DNA of 39,129 bases from Flavobacterium sp. (GCF_013823965.1 NZ_PNNA01000040.1:1-39129), one strand, 5' to 3'. Positions 9,667 through 18,191 are shown, numbered from the stretch's first letter. Translations and numbers: made by a program. The notes: generated from the sequence alone by a model not told the origin.

Positions 9667-9873
9667 TTATTTAACTTGTTCAGTCAAATCCATTCCACAT
9701 TTAGAACATTTATCCGTCGATTTTCCTTGAACTTCCGGGTGCATCGGACAGGCATATTTTTGTTCAGCAACATCTGTTTTTACAGAATCACTTGTTTTGT
9801 CATTATTATTTTTCTGGTTACAAGAAACCGCTACAAAAACTATTACGAGAGCCGAAATGATTGATTTTTTCAT
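9667..9873 (-). CDS. Small lipoprotein with one HMBD metal-binding module
   Basis: A 68-residue exported protein. It has a lipoprotein signal (MKKSIISALVIVFVAVSC, lipobox VAVSC with C18), a short polar linker, and one module CPMHPEVQGK...CSKCGMDL. This pattern matches the heavy-metal-binding domain (HMBD) also found twice in CopA of this window, so periplasmic or membrane-anchored copper binding is the likely role. The product is probably a periplasm-facing or outer-membrane lipoprotein. It is 81 bases downstream of the triple-module protein on the same strand and may share its transcript. Confidence 0.88.
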   Translation of the reverse strand: MKKSIISALVIVFVAVSCNQKNNNDKTSDSVKTDVAEQKYACPMHPEVQGKSTDKCSKCGMDLTEQVK

Positions 9874-9954
9874 TGTTTGTATTTTTTAAAGAATTGCAAA
9901 TAAGCCTAAAAGTTATAAATCCCATAGCATCATTTATACTTGAAATTAATATTT

Positions 9955-10359
9955 TTATTTGTTTTTTTCTTCTTCAACTTTGGTCAATGCCATACCACAT
10001 TTTGAACAATCATCCCCTTTTTTTCCAGTTACCTTTGGATGCATTGGACAAGCATAAGTTGGTTTTGGAGTTTCAATTTTGGTCAATGCCATTCCACATT
10101 TTGAACAATCGTCACCTTTTTTTCCAGTTACCGTTGGATGCATTGGACAAGCATAAGTTGGTTTTGGAGTTTCAATTTTGGTCAATGCCATTCCACATTT
10201 TGAACAATCGTCACCTTGTTTCCCTATTTCTTTTGGGTGCATCGGACAGGAATAAGTCGTTTTTTGAACTGCTTCTTTTGAAGGTTTTGTGCTAGTTTGA
10301 GCTGCAGACAATGTACTCACTGCCAAGAACATGCTTAATGCGATTACTGAATTTTTCAT
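9955..10359 (-). CDS. Exported protein with three tandem HMBD modules
   Basis: A 134-residue protein with an ordinary signal peptide (MKNSVIALSMFLAVSTLSAAQ) followed by three near-identical modules of about 33 residues, each of the form CPMHPx(V/E)(T/I)GKxGDDCSKCGMALTK. Each module offers two thiols, a Met-His pair and a CxxC, as expected for a soft metal such as copper. After removal of the signal almost nothing is left but these modules, so the mature protein may be a periplasmic metal sponge or carrier. The modules are encoded by a tandem DNA repeat of exact 99-base period. Same orientation as the lipoprotein downstream and as copA. No catalytic domain is present. Confidence 0.88.
   Translation of the reverse strand: MKNSVIALSMFLAVSTLSAAQTSTKPSKEAVQKTTYSCPMHPKEIGKQGDDCSKCGMALTKIETPKPTYACPMHPTVTGKKGDDCSKCGMALTKIETPKPTYACPMHPKVTGKKGDDCSKCGMALTKVEEEKNK
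9982..10278 (-). repeat. Tandem 99-bp repeat encoding HMBD modules
   Basis: The same ten bases (GGTCAATGCC) start at 9982, 10081 and 10180, an exact 99-base period and so 33 codons. I count four differences between units one and two; unit three is identical over its first ~39 bases and then diverges. This indicates recent in-frame duplication of one module. Confidence 0.9.
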
Positions 10360-10787
10360 TTTTTTTGGATTTTTTTAAACAGTAAATGAACTTCCTCGAT
10401 TCTTCGATTTAGCAAATTACCATTTGAGGTTAATTTTTTAAATTGAATAGGATAAACATAATCAAATAATGGCAATAAAACTACACTTAATAATCCTTTA
10501 ATTAGCCGTGAGAACAAATAACTTTACAGCAAGAATTGCTTAAAATTTGACACAATTATGGCGGTCAAAACAAGATTTAGCCTATTTTTGGAATCAGCCA
10601 AATGAAATAGAAACCGGAAGAAAGATTGGTTTCTGAATTGAAATAATTTTGCGTTTTTTCTGAAAAATCAAAATTATTATTTTTGAATTTTATCTCAAAA
10701 AATGCAAACTCATAAAATTATTTAGTTTGTATCTTGTAATTTTTTGCCAAGATTCATTCGTTTCTTGAATCTTGGCAAAAAAATATT
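10360..10787. other. 428-base spacer, no gene seen
   Basis: AT-rich. It contains the hairpin 10740-10782 near the phosphate transporter stop. An ATG at about 10558 gives only 15 codons (MAVKTRF...), which I do not call. No convincing promoter element was found for the HMBD protein; GTAATTTGC on the minus strand near 10430 is one base short of the consensus spacing. Confidence 0.45.
10740..10782. terminator. 17-bp hairpin after the phosphate transporter
   Basis: Arms 10740-10756 and 10766-10782 are perfect reverse complements (T-run, GCCAAGATTCA and its complement, A-run) with a 9-base loop. It starts six bases past the PiT stop. In the minus-strand transcript the U-run lies at the foot of the left arm and pairs with A residues, so it is not a canonical intrinsic terminator, but position favours a 3'-end role. 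Confidence 0.6.
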
Positions 10788-12128
10788 TTAAACCAAGAAT
10801 ATACTTAAAAAATAATAAACGAAAGCTGCCAATAATGCTGAAACAGGAATCGTCAATACCCAAGCCCATAACAAGCTCACGGTAACACCCCAACGAACTG
10901 CTGAAACGCGTTTGGTCAAACCAACTCCAATGATGGAACCAGTTATCGTATGGGTTGTACTTACCGGAATTTTTAGATGCTCCGTAAAATAAAGAGTCAA
11001 AGCTCCTGCAGTTTCGGCAGCAACACCTTCAAATGAGGTAACCTTCGTGATTTTGGAACCCATTGTTTTTACAATTTTCCATCCACCACTCAAGGTTCCT
11101 GCCGCTATGGCAGAATAACAAGCCAAAGGAATCCAATCAGGCATTTTGAATGAGCCATCATCTTTTGGCAACACAACATCCAACCAACTTGGCAAACTTT
11201 CTTGGGCAACCCCACTAGTCTGGATATAAACGGCAACAGCCGCTGCAATGATACCCATCACTTTTTGCGAATCATTTCCACCATGTCCTAAACTAAAAGC
11301 TGCAGAAGACAACAATTGCATTTTTTTCAAAGCACCATCTGCTTGATGAAGATTTAGACTGCTAAATATCAAAGCAAAAGTTGAGACAGCCAATATGATG
11401 AAAGCAACCAAAAACCATTTTATATTGTGCGACTCTAATATTACACTCCAAAAATGGGAATCAAAACGTGGTTTTTCTATTTTCTCGTAGGGAACCATTT
11501 GGTAATAAACAAACAAAATAGTTAATACCATTATTGTAATTGTAAATAATTTTGGAAGAATACTTTTCTTGGAAGCATTCAACAACCAAATAGAAATTAA
11601 GTAAGAAGCCAACGCTCCTATAAGTGGCGCCAAAACAATAAAAGCGATAACAATTATGACACCAGATGGTATTCCCCCATCTTTACCTGCTTTGTACCAA
11701 CTAACAATGTTGTACCAATGCGAAGTTGTACCGTCAGCCAATACATAGCTGGAAAAACCGTGCATGGCAATGGCGTGGGCAAGTGCCGCCCCTGCAAAAC
11801 CACCTATTAAAGTATGGGAAGAACTCGAAGGAATTCCCAACCACCAGGTCAATAAATTCCAACAAATGGCAGCGATTACACCCGCAAGTATAACCACCAG
11901 ATTTATTTCCATTGTGTGGGCTGTTTTGGCTACGGTATCCGCGACTCCAAAACCAAAAACCCAATACGCCAGAAAGTTAAAAAAAGCAGCCCAAAGAACG
12001 GCTTGGAAAGGAGTAAGTACTTTTGTGGCAACAACTGTGGCAATGGCATTGGCAGCGTCATGAAAACCATTGATGTAATCAAAAATCAAAGCCAATACTA
12101 TGATAACTATAAGTAGCGTAAATTCCAT
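10788..12128 (-). CDS. pit: PiT-family inorganic phosphate transporter
   Basis: Inner-membrane low-affinity phosphate carrier of 446 residues with about ten hydrophobic segments. The PiT family repeats are visible: NGFHDAANAIATVVATKVL near the N-terminus (about residues 20-38), SSSHTLIGGFAGAAL near 100, GHGGNDSQKVMGII in the second half, and STTHTITGSIIGVGLTKR near the C-terminus, the last matching the second half of the inverted-topology repeat. The gene is 36 bases downstream of the DUF47 protein on the same strand, the standard pairing in which the PhoU-like partner modulates the transporter. Start ATG at 12128 is immediately followed by the first helix. Confidence 0.93.
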   Translation of the reverse strand: MEFTLLIVIIVLALIFDYINGFHDAANAIATVVATKVLTPFQAVLWAAFFNFLAYWVFGFGVADTVAKTAHTMEINLVVILAGVIAAICWNLLTWWLGIPSSSSHTLIGGFAGAALAHAIAMHGFSSYVLADGTTSHWYNIVSWYKAGKDGGIPSGVIIVIAFIVLAPLIGALASYLISIWLLNASKKSILPKLFTITIMVLTILFVYYQMVPYEKIEKPRFDSHFWSVILESHNIKWFLVAFIILAVSTFALIFSSLNLHQADGALKKMQLLSSAAFSLGHGGNDSQKVMGIIAAAVAVYIQTSGVAQESLPSWLDVVLPKDDGSFKMPDWIPLACYSAIAAGTLSGGWKIVKTMGSKITKVTSFEGVAAETAGALTLYFTEHLKIPVSTTHTITGSIIGVGLTKRVSAVRWGVTVSLLWAWVLTIPVSALLAAFVYYFLSIFLV

Positions 12129-12164
12129 AATTTTAATTGAAAGATTGAAAAATTGCTGAAATTT

Positions 12165-12809
12165 CTAGGAGTGTTTCACAGAAATAGATTCTAAAACACT
12201 GGCCACACCTTTACATTTATCGGCTGCAGATTCTAACACTGACAACACTTCTTTGTATTTGATAATATTTTTGGCATCAGTTTCGTTTTCAAAAAGATCA
12301 GCAACTGCTTTGTCATAAACGCTGTCTGATTTACTTTCTAATTTACTGATTCTGGAACAAGCGTCAGTTATTTTTTTCATTTTCTTCAAATCCCTCAATT
12401 CTCTAACGGCAACATCAATATTCTGACAAGCTTCAAGATTAATTTCGGTTAATTTTCTGATAGATTTGGTAATCTTGGCTACTTGATACAATCGCATTCT
12501 GCTTGATGCACCGTGAAGATAATCCGCAACATTGTCTATTGAAGTGATCAAGGAATGGATATCTTCCCTGTCAAAAGGAGTAATAAAATTCCTGCTCAAC
12601 TCGAGGTTTGTTAAGCGTGTAATATCTTCTCCTTTTTGTTCCAATTCATCGATTTTCGAAAAAAGTTCGTCTCTTTCCTTCAAAGGTAAATTGACCGCCT
12701 CATGTAAAATGGATGCTAATTGAACTAAATTTGCTGATGCTTCCTCAAAAAGCGGAAAGAATTTTTTGTCTTTTGGGACCAAAAACTGAAAAATACTATT
12801 TATTGACAT
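12165..12809 (-). CDS. DUF47/PhoU-like partner of the phosphate transporter
   Basis: A 214-residue all-helical cytoplasmic protein of the DUF47 (PhoU-like, TIGR00153-type) family: FFPLFEEASANLVQLASIL, KIDELEQKGEDITRLTNLEL, FITPFDREDIHSLITSIDNVADYLHGA and the C-terminal DKCKGVASVLESI are the usual segments. Such proteins occur beside PiT transporters and are thought to regulate them. A longer frame begins with TTG at 12830, but the ATG at 12809 (MSINSIFQF) is preferred: the TAATTTTG promoter element at 12828-12835 overlaps the longer start, and transcription should begin near 12821, downstream of it. It heads the two-gene operon with pit. Confidence 0.9.
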   Translation of the reverse strand: MSINSIFQFLVPKDKKFFPLFEEASANLVQLASILHEAVNLPLKERDELFSKIDELEQKGEDITRLTNLELSRNFITPFDREDIHSLITSIDNVADYLHGASSRMRLYQVAKITKSIRKLTEINLEACQNIDVAVRELRDLKKMKKITDACSRISKLESKSDSVYDKAVADLFENETDAKNIIKYKEVLSVLESAADKCKGVASVLESISVKHS

Positions 12810-12827
12810 TTTGTTAATTTTAGGGTA

Positions 12828-12835
12828 CAAAATTA
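12828..12835 (-). promoter_or_regulatory. -7 element TAATTTTG for DUF47-pit operon
   Basis: Exact match to TAnnTTTG on the minus strand, 19-26 bases before the ATG at 12809. No TTG at the usual -33 distance is seen. It decides the start of the DUF47 gene. Confidence 0.5.
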
Positions 12836-12856
12836 CTGCTTTATTTTATGCTAATG

Positions 12857-14371
12857 TTAAGTAATTGTTAACAAATCGTCTTCGATTTGAAAACTATTTA
12901 AAAAAGTTACTGTTTTCTGAATGTCATAATGTAAAATTCGATCCTCTTTTACCAAAGAAACTTCCTCACGATAAGCTTTTAAAAACATTTCTATAAAATC
13001 TCCAGATTCCAGAGGTCTTCTGTATTCAATGGCTTGCGAAGCATTCATTAATTCTATGGCTAAAATTCGCTCTAGGTTTTCCATTACTTTCAAGGCCTTC
13101 GTGGCGCCATTGGCTCCCATACTCACGTGATCTTCCTGCCCGTTGCTCGAGACAATACTGTCCACGCTCGAAGGAGTTGCCAATTGTTTGTTTTGGCTGG
13201 CAATGCTCGCGGCCGTGTATTGCGGAATCATCAAACCTGAATTCAAGCCGGGATTATCGACCAAAAATGCGGGAAGATTTCGCAAACCTGATATCAATTG
13301 AAAAGTTCTTCTTTCGGAAATGCTGCCTAATTCCGCCAAGGCAATGGCCATAAAATCCAAGGCTAAAGCCAATGGCTGTCCATGAAAATTTCCACCTGAA
13401 ATGATCTGGTCACTTTCGATAAAGATATTGGGATTATCAGTCACCGAATTAATTTCGGTCTTGAACACTTTTCCTACGTAATCAATGGCATCTTTCGAAG
13501 CACCGTGAACCTGTGGAATGCATCTGAAAGAATACGGATCCTGAACGTGTTTTTTTTCTTGACTGATGATTTCGCTTCCTTCCAGAAAACCTTTAACCCT
13601 ATTTGCCGTCACGATTTGTCCTTTGTGTGGACGAATAAAATGAATCAACTCGTGAAAAGGTTCTATCCTTCCGTCGAAAGCTTCCAAAGAAATGGTCGCA
13701 ATTAAATCCGCTAAATACGAAAACTTGTTGGCTTTCATCAAAACATGTGCGCCATAAGCACTCATAAATTGGGTTCCGTTAAGTAAAGCCAAGCCTTCCT
13801 TGGATTGCAAAACTATTGGTTCCCAATTAAATTGCTTCAAAATTACACTCGAATGCACCTTCTGTCCTTCAAAATTCACTTCACCCTCGCCCAACAAAGG
13901 CAACGATAAATGGGCCAACGGAGCCAAATCGCCCGAAGCGCCAAGCGAACCTTGGGTATATATTACGGGCAAAATATCATTGTTGTAAAAATCGACCAAG
14001 CGTTCGACCGTTTGCAACTGGATTCCGGAATGACCATAACTCAAGGATTGAATCTTTAGCAGCAACATCAATTTCACAATTTCCGTCGGTACTTCGTCAC
14101 CCGTTCCGCAAGAATGTGACTTGACCAAATTTTCTTGAAGTTTCGAAAGATTTTCTTTGGAAATTTTCACATTGCAAAGCGCACCAAAACCGGTATTGAT
14201 ACCATAAATAGGTTTCGATTTTGAAGCCATTTTCTTGTCCAGATAATCCCTGCATTTTTGAATACTGACTTTCACTTCATCAGATAAAGCCAGTGATTTA
14301 TGATGTGAAACGATTTCTTGTAAAGTTTCCAGGGTAAGCACTTCGGTGCTTATATAATGTGTGTTATCCAT
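12857..14371 (-). CDS. hutH: Histidine ammonia-lyase
   Basis: First enzyme of histidine breakdown, forming urocanate and ammonia, in the cytoplasm. The 504 residues carry the self-cyclising triad A145-S146-G147 (GSLGASGDLAPLAHLS) that makes the MIO cofactor, the catalytic Tyr in YGINTGFG (Y56), and the S-H pair in KSHSCGTG (H86). In this superfamily Ser-His at that selectivity site is typical of histidine lyases, whereas tyrosine and phenylalanine lyases carry other pairs. Also seen: GGNFHGQPLALALDFMAIALAELG and the C-terminal NGQEDHVSMGANGA. Usual length for the family (~500-510). No other hut genes are nearby, so the pathway genes are probably elsewhere. Transcribed away from the thr operon. 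Confidence 0.93.
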   Translation of the reverse strand: MDNTHYISTEVLTLETLQEIVSHHKSLALSDEVKVSIQKCRDYLDKKMASKSKPIYGINTGFGALCNVKISKENLSKLQENLVKSHSCGTGDEVPTEIVKLMLLLKIQSLSYGHSGIQLQTVERLVDFYNNDILPVIYTQGSLGASGDLAPLAHLSLPLLGEGEVNFEGQKVHSSVILKQFNWEPIVLQSKEGLALLNGTQFMSAYGAHVLMKANKFSYLADLIATISLEAFDGRIEPFHELIHFIRPHKGQIVTANRVKGFLEGSEIISQEKKHVQDPYSFRCIPQVHGASKDAIDYVGKVFKTEINSVTDNPNIFIESDQIISGGNFHGQPLALALDFMAIALAELGSISERRTFQLISGLRNLPAFLVDNPGLNSGLMIPQYTAASIASQNKQLATPSSVDSIVSSNGQEDHVSMGANGATKALKVMENLERILAIELMNASQAIEYRRPLESGDFIEMFLKAYREEVSLVKEDRILHYDIQKTVTFLNSFQIEDDLLTIT

Positions 14372-14380
14372 TTAGTTTTA

Positions 14381-14388
14381 TACTTTTG
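14381..14388 (+). promoter_or_regulatory. Possible upstream -7 element TACTTTTG
   Basis: Exact TAnnTTTG match just beyond the hutH start, pointing towards the threonine operon. No good -33 partner. If used, it would give a longer leader than the element at 14527. Confidence 0.3.
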
Positions 14389-14526
14389 AGAGACCAAAAT
14401 TCAATAAATCAATATTAAAAAACAAGATTTAACCCTTAAAAAAATTAATATTCTTTTTTTAGACTAGTGTTTTTTAAAATATTCGCAAAAACAGAATGAA
14501 AGGTTTTATTGTTTTATAAAAAAATG

Positions 14527-14534
14527 TACTTTTG
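14527..14534 (+). promoter_or_regulatory. -7 element TACTTTTG for threonine operon leader
   Basis: Exact TAnnTTTG match; TTG at 14509-14511 lies 15 bases upstream, shorter than the usual ~19. Transcription would begin near 14540, about 37 bases before the leader ATG at 14577 and about 207 before thrA. Confidence 0.5.
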
Positions 14535-14576
14535 AAAAATATAATGGTAAACAACAGTAAAACATATCACTCTTCG

Positions 14577-14645
14577 ATGGTAACCCAAATCTGGGCTGCT
14601 TGTTTTGTTACATCTACCACCACTACTACAACTACTACCCTTTAG
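14577..14645 (+). CDS. thrL: Threonine-rich leader peptide (attenuator) of the thr operon
   Basis: A 22-codon open frame, too short for routine calling, lying 102 bases before thrA. It reads MVTQIWAACFVTS, then eight consecutive threonines (codons 14-21, a mixture of ACC, ACT and ACA), Leu and a TAG stop at 14643-14645; ten of 22 residues are Thr. A Thr run directly before thrABC is the hallmark of ribosome-stalling attenuation, as in the Escherichia coli thr leader. The mixed codons argue against a simple DNA microsatellite. An in-frame ATG at 14544 would give 33 residues, but it lies only about four bases past the start site predicted from the promoter element at 14527, so 14577 is preferred. 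There is no obvious Shine-Dalgarno sequence, as is usual here. The name is by analogy of role, not by homology. Confidence 0.8.
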   Translation: MVTQIWAACFVTSTTTTTTTTL

Positions 14646-14690
14646 GGGTATACATTTTACATATAATCCAGTTTTCGTGCTTTTTTCTAA
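14636..14690 (+). promoter_or_regulatory. Candidate attenuator segment
   Basis: TACCC (14636-14640) can pair with GGGTA (14646-14650) across the leader stop codon, so a ribosome stalled in the Thr run would cover its left arm. A T-run follows at 14681-14686. I do not see a strong stem ending at that T-run, so the classical terminator/antiterminator pair is not demonstrated by eye; the mechanism may be longer-range pairing or Rho-dependent. Confidence 0.4.
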
Positions 14691-14747
14691 ATGAAGAGAG
14701 TTCATAGGTATATAAAAACCATTTGCATTTAAAATAAAAACAACACA

Positions 14748-17195
14748 ATGAAAGTATTAAAATTTGGCGGAACTTCGGTAGCCAATGCGCAAAATATAAA
14801 ACTCGTTTTAGATATAGTTCTCAACAAAGCCAAACAAGACAAACTGGTTGTAGTCGTTTCCGCTTTTACCAAAGTTACGGATTTATTGGTTCTTGCCTCG
14901 CAAAAAGCAGCTTCTAATGACGAAAGTTTTAAGGAAGTTGTGGCCGAAATCGAGAAAAAACATTTGGACGCCATCAAGGAATTAATTCCCGTTAGTGAGC
15001 AAAGCGGCTCTTTGAGCCACATCAAAAGAATCATCAATCACCTGGAAACCTTGTTGGACGGTTGTTTCCTTTTGGGCGAATTGTCCCCAAGAACTTCGGA
15101 CACGATTTTGAGTTTTGGCGAATTATTGTCGTCTTACATCATTGCCGAAGCCTTCAAACAACATCATAAAAATAGCGGTTACAAAGACAGTCGCGAATTG
15201 ATTAAAACCAATAATAATTTTGGCAAAGCTGCCGTAAACTTCGAAATAACCAATCCATTAATTGCTGATTATTTTGCTTCGAATGAGGCTCAAATTGTAA
15301 TAATGCCCGGTTTTATTGCCACTTCAATCGACGGAATTGGCACAACTCTAGGTCGGGGTGGTTCTGATTACACCGCTGCAATTTTGGCAGGAGCTTTGAA
15401 TGCAACCGAATTGGAAATTTGGACTGACGTCAACGGAATGTTTACCGCCAATCCAAAAATCGTGAAACAAGCCCAACCTATTGCCACAATTTCCTATCAA
15501 GAAGCCATGGAGTTGTCGCATTTTGGTGCCAAAGTGTTGTATCCGCCAACAATTCAGCCCGTTTTGAAGAAGAATATTCCAATTCTTATCAAAAACACTT
15601 TCGAACCAGAAGCCGAAGGAACTTATATTTCAAACCAAAATACTTCACATGCAAATCCCGTAAAAGGAATTAGCCATATAGACAATATTACGCTAATTAC
15701 GCTGGAAGGTTCCGGAATGATTGGCGTTGCCGGTTCATCCAAAAGACTTTTCGAAGTGTTGTCACACGAAAACATCAACGTGATTTTTATTACCCAAGCT
15801 TCTTCGGAACATTCGATTTGTATTGGAATCCTGAATTCCGATGCCGAGAAAGCCGAAAATGCCATCAACAAAGCCTTTCAACAAGAAATTTCCCAAAACA
15901 AAATCGATCCTTGCATTGTCGAAAAAGACCTTTGCATCATTGCTTTGGTGGGCGAAAACATGAAAAACCACCAAGGTTTGAGTGGTCGAATGTTCAGTAC
16001 TTTGGGTAAAAATAACGTGAATATCCGCGCCATTGCACAAGGCGCTTCCGAAAGAAACATTTCAGTTGTAATCAACGAAAGAGACGTCAAAAAAGCATTG
16101 AACACATTGCACGAAAATTTCTTCGAGGAAAACACCAAACAATTGAACTTGTTCGTGATGGGCGTTGGAAACGTGGGCGAAAAATTCATCGAGCAAATCA
16201 GCCAACAAAAGAAATTCCTCAAGGAAAACCTTAAAATAAATGTGAGAGTTGTGGCTGTGTCCAACTCCAGAAAAATGTATTTTGACGAAGACGGAATCCC
16301 TTTGAAAGAATGGAAATCCTTATTGGAAAATGGAGAACCAGCAGACAAAGATGCTTTTATTGCAAAAGTGAAAACACTCAATTTGCGCAACAGCATTTTC
16401 GTTGACATTACGGCCAACCAATCGGTTTCCGAAACTTATGGACAATACTTGAAACAAAACGTGGCCGTGGTGACTTGCAACAAAATCGCCTGTTCGTCCG
16501 CTTATGACAATTATAAAAAACTGAAAAATCTTTCCCGTCAATTCAATGCGCCTTTCTTGTTCGAAACCAATGTAGGAGCCGGTTTGCCAATTATTGACAC
16601 CTTGAAACACCTGATTGCTTCGGGGGATAAAGTGAACAAAATTCAGGCAGTTTTATCGGGAAGTTTGAACTTTATCTTCAACAATTTCGACGAAAACAAT
16701 TCGTTTCACGATGTGGTGAAAGAAGCAGGAGTTCAAGGATTCACTGAACCAGATCCGAAAATCGACTTGAGCGGTGTGGACGTGGCCAGAAAAATTTTGA
16801 TTCTAATTCGCGAAAGCGGCTACCAATTAGACATTGAAGACATTGCCAACCGATCTTTCTTGCCGGAAGAATGTTTGGCGACCACGAACAACGAAGATTT
16901 TTTCAAATCCTTGATAAAAAATGCGTCTCATTTCGAAGGTTTATTGGCTGAAGCCAAAGCCAAAGATTCCCGTTTGAAATATGTGGCCACTTTCGAAAAC
17001 GGAAAAGCCAGCGTTGGATTGGAATTCATCCCGAAAGAAAGTCCATTCTATAATTTGGAAGGAAAAGACAATATCGTGCAATTTTACACAGACCGATATA
17101 TCGACCAACCTTTATTGATAAAAGGTGCCGGTGCCGGTGCTGCCGTAACGGCTTCGGGAATTTTTGCCGACGTAATCCGTGTTGGAAATATATAA
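14748..17195 (+). CDS. thrA: Bifunctional aspartokinase / homoserine dehydrogenase
   Basis: Catalyses the first and third steps from aspartate to homoserine, feeding threonine (and methionine) synthesis. The 815 residues begin with the aspartokinase motif KFGGTSVANA (residues 4-13) and GRGGSDYTAAIL (~203-214), continue with two ACT-type allosteric segments (VKGISHIDNITLITLEGSG and LCIIALVGENMKNHQGLSGRMF region, ~300-460), and end in homoserine dehydrogenase with a Rossmann motif VMGVGNVGEKF (~469-479), the TCNKIA segment and the substrate-site stretch GFTEPDPKIDLSGVDVARK (~662-680). Length is normal for ThrA/MetL fusions (~810-820). First gene of thrABC, 60-75 bases before thrB, with the Thr-rich leader in front. 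Confidence 0.96.
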   Translation: MKVLKFGGTSVANAQNIKLVLDIVLNKAKQDKLVVVVSAFTKVTDLLVLASQKAASNDESFKEVVAEIEKKHLDAIKELIPVSEQSGSLSHIKRIINHLETLLDGCFLLGELSPRTSDTILSFGELLSSYIIAEAFKQHHKNSGYKDSRELIKTNNNFGKAAVNFEITNPLIADYFASNEAQIVIMPGFIATSIDGIGTTLGRGGSDYTAAILAGALNATELEIWTDVNGMFTANPKIVKQAQPIATISYQEAMELSHFGAKVLYPPTIQPVLKKNIPILIKNTFEPEAEGTYISNQNTSHANPVKGISHIDNITLITLEGSGMIGVAGSSKRLFEVLSHENINVIFITQASSEHSICIGILNSDAEKAENAINKAFQQEISQNKIDPCIVEKDLCIIALVGENMKNHQGLSGRMFSTLGKNNVNIRAIAQGASERNISVVINERDVKKALNTLHENFFEENTKQLNLFVMGVGNVGEKFIEQISQQKKFLKENLKINVRVVAVSNSRKMYFDEDGIPLKEWKSLLENGEPADKDAFIAKVKTLNLRNSIFVDITANQSVSETYGQYLKQNVAVVTCNKIACSSAYDNYKKLKNLSRQFNAPFLFETNVGAGLPIIDTLKHLIASGDKVNKIQAVLSGSLNFIFNNFDENNSFHDVVKEAGVQGFTEPDPKIDLSGVDVARKILILIRESGYQLDIEDIANRSFLPEECLATTNNEDFFKSLIKNASHFEGLLAEAKAKDSRLKYVATFENGKASVGLEFIPKESPFYNLEGKDNIVQFYTDRYIDQPLLIKGAGAGAAVTASGIFADVIRVGNI

Positions 17196-17200
17196 AATTA

Positions 17201-17262
17201 GTTTCAAGTTTAAAGTTTCAAGTTACGAGAGAACTTGAAACGTTAAACCTGAAACTTGAAAC
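17201..17262. repeat. Word-iterated hairpin between thrA and thrB (GTTTCAAGTT)
   Basis: The 24 bases 17201-17224 contain GTTTCAAGTT twice; the opposite strand copies are at 17232-17241 and 17251-17262 (AACTTGAAAC and GAAACTTGAAAC). The two sides can fold into a long stem with a small bulge, loop of about seven bases. This element fills nearly the whole spacer and overlaps the longer TTG start of thrB, which argues for the ATG at 17271. Confidence 0.75.
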
Positions 17263-17270
17263 AAAATACT

Positions 17271-18191
17271 ATGAATGAAATAAAAATATTTTGTCCTGCA
17301 ACCATAGCCAATCTTTCCTGTGGATTTGATGTCCTGGGACTTTGTTTAGCTACACAAGGTGACGAAATGATTATTCGAAAATCGGATGTAAAAGGTGTCC
17401 GCATTACTAAAATCGAAGGAGCAAATCTGCCATTGGAAACTGAAAACAACGTTTCTGGTGTGGCTGCTTTGGCGATGTTGGAAGAAGTGGAAACCGAATT
17501 TGGTTTCGAGATTGAAATCTACAAACACATCAAGGCGGGAAGTGGAATCGGAAGCAGTGCTGCCAGTTCGGCCGGAGCTGTTTTTGGAATCAACGAATTG
17601 TTGGGAAGACCGTTTACCCGAAAAGAATTGGTAAAATTTGCAATGCAGGGTGAGAAATTGGCCAGTGGAAATGCCCACGCCGACAACGTTGCTCCTTGCC
17701 TTTTGGGTGGATTTACTTTGGTAAGAAGTTCCAATCCTTTGGACATCATCAAAATTGACAGTCCATCGGAATTGTATGCGACTGTGGTTCATCCTCAAAT
17801 TGAGTTGAAAACTTCCGATGCCCGTTCGGTATTGAAGCAAACCGTTTCCCTGAAAAGCGCCATTACCCAATGGGGCAACGTGGGCGGATTAGTTGCCGGA
17901 TTATACACCAACGATTATGAATTGATTGGACGTTCGCTACACGACGAAATCATCGAACCGGTTCGCAGTATGTTGATTCCCGGTTTTGACTTGATCAAGA
18001 AAGTCGCTTACGAAAACGGAGCCTTGGGTTCAGGAATTTCGGGTTCAGGACCTTCTATTTTTGCATTGAGCAAAGGAAAAGAGACCGCCGACAAAATCGC
18101 CGCCGCCATGAGTGCCGTTTATGACGAAATCAATTTGCCTTATGAAATCCACGTTTCGAAAGTGAATGCGGATGGAGTAAGCATAATATAA
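17271..18191 (+). CDS. thrB: Homoserine kinase
   Basis: GHMP-family kinase of 306 residues that phosphorylates homoserine. The N-terminus MNEIKIFCPATIANLSCGFDVLG is typical of the family; the ATP-binding glycine loop is KAGSGIGSSAASSAGAVFG (about residues 84-102), and the C-terminal motif is ALGSGISGSGPSIFAL. A frame beginning with TTG at 17256 adds five residues, but those codons lie inside the spacer hairpin, so the ATG at 17271 is chosen. Middle gene of thrABC. Confidence 0.95.
   Translation: MNEIKIFCPATIANLSCGFDVLGLCLATQGDEMIIRKSDVKGVRITKIEGANLPLETENNVSGVAALAMLEEVETEFGFEIEIYKHIKAGSGIGSSAASSAGAVFGINELLGRPFTRKELVKFAMQGEKLASGNAHADNVAPCLLGGFTLVRSSNPLDIIKIDSPSELYATVVHPQIELKTSDARSVLKQTVSLKSAITQWGNVGGLVAGLYTNDYELIGRSLHDEIIEPVRSMLIPGFDLIKKVAYENGALGSGISGSGPSIFALSKGKETADKIAAAMSAVYDEINLPYEIHVSKVNADGVSII

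Noticed and set aside
9861..10295. 144-codon plus-strand frame with repeated FQLPLDALDKHKLVLEF
   Set aside because: The repeats are simply the antisense reading of the 99-base HMBD tandem repeat.
14544..14576. Upstream in-frame ATG for the threonine leader
   Set aside because: Only about four bases past the start site predicted from the element at 14527; kept as an alternative because Bacteroidota starts are hard to fix by ribosome-binding sites.
14616..14639. Thr codon run read as a simple ACT/ACC microsatellite
   Set aside because: The run mixes ACC, ACT and ACA, sits in a frame with start and stop, and lies directly before thrABC, so coding is the better reading.
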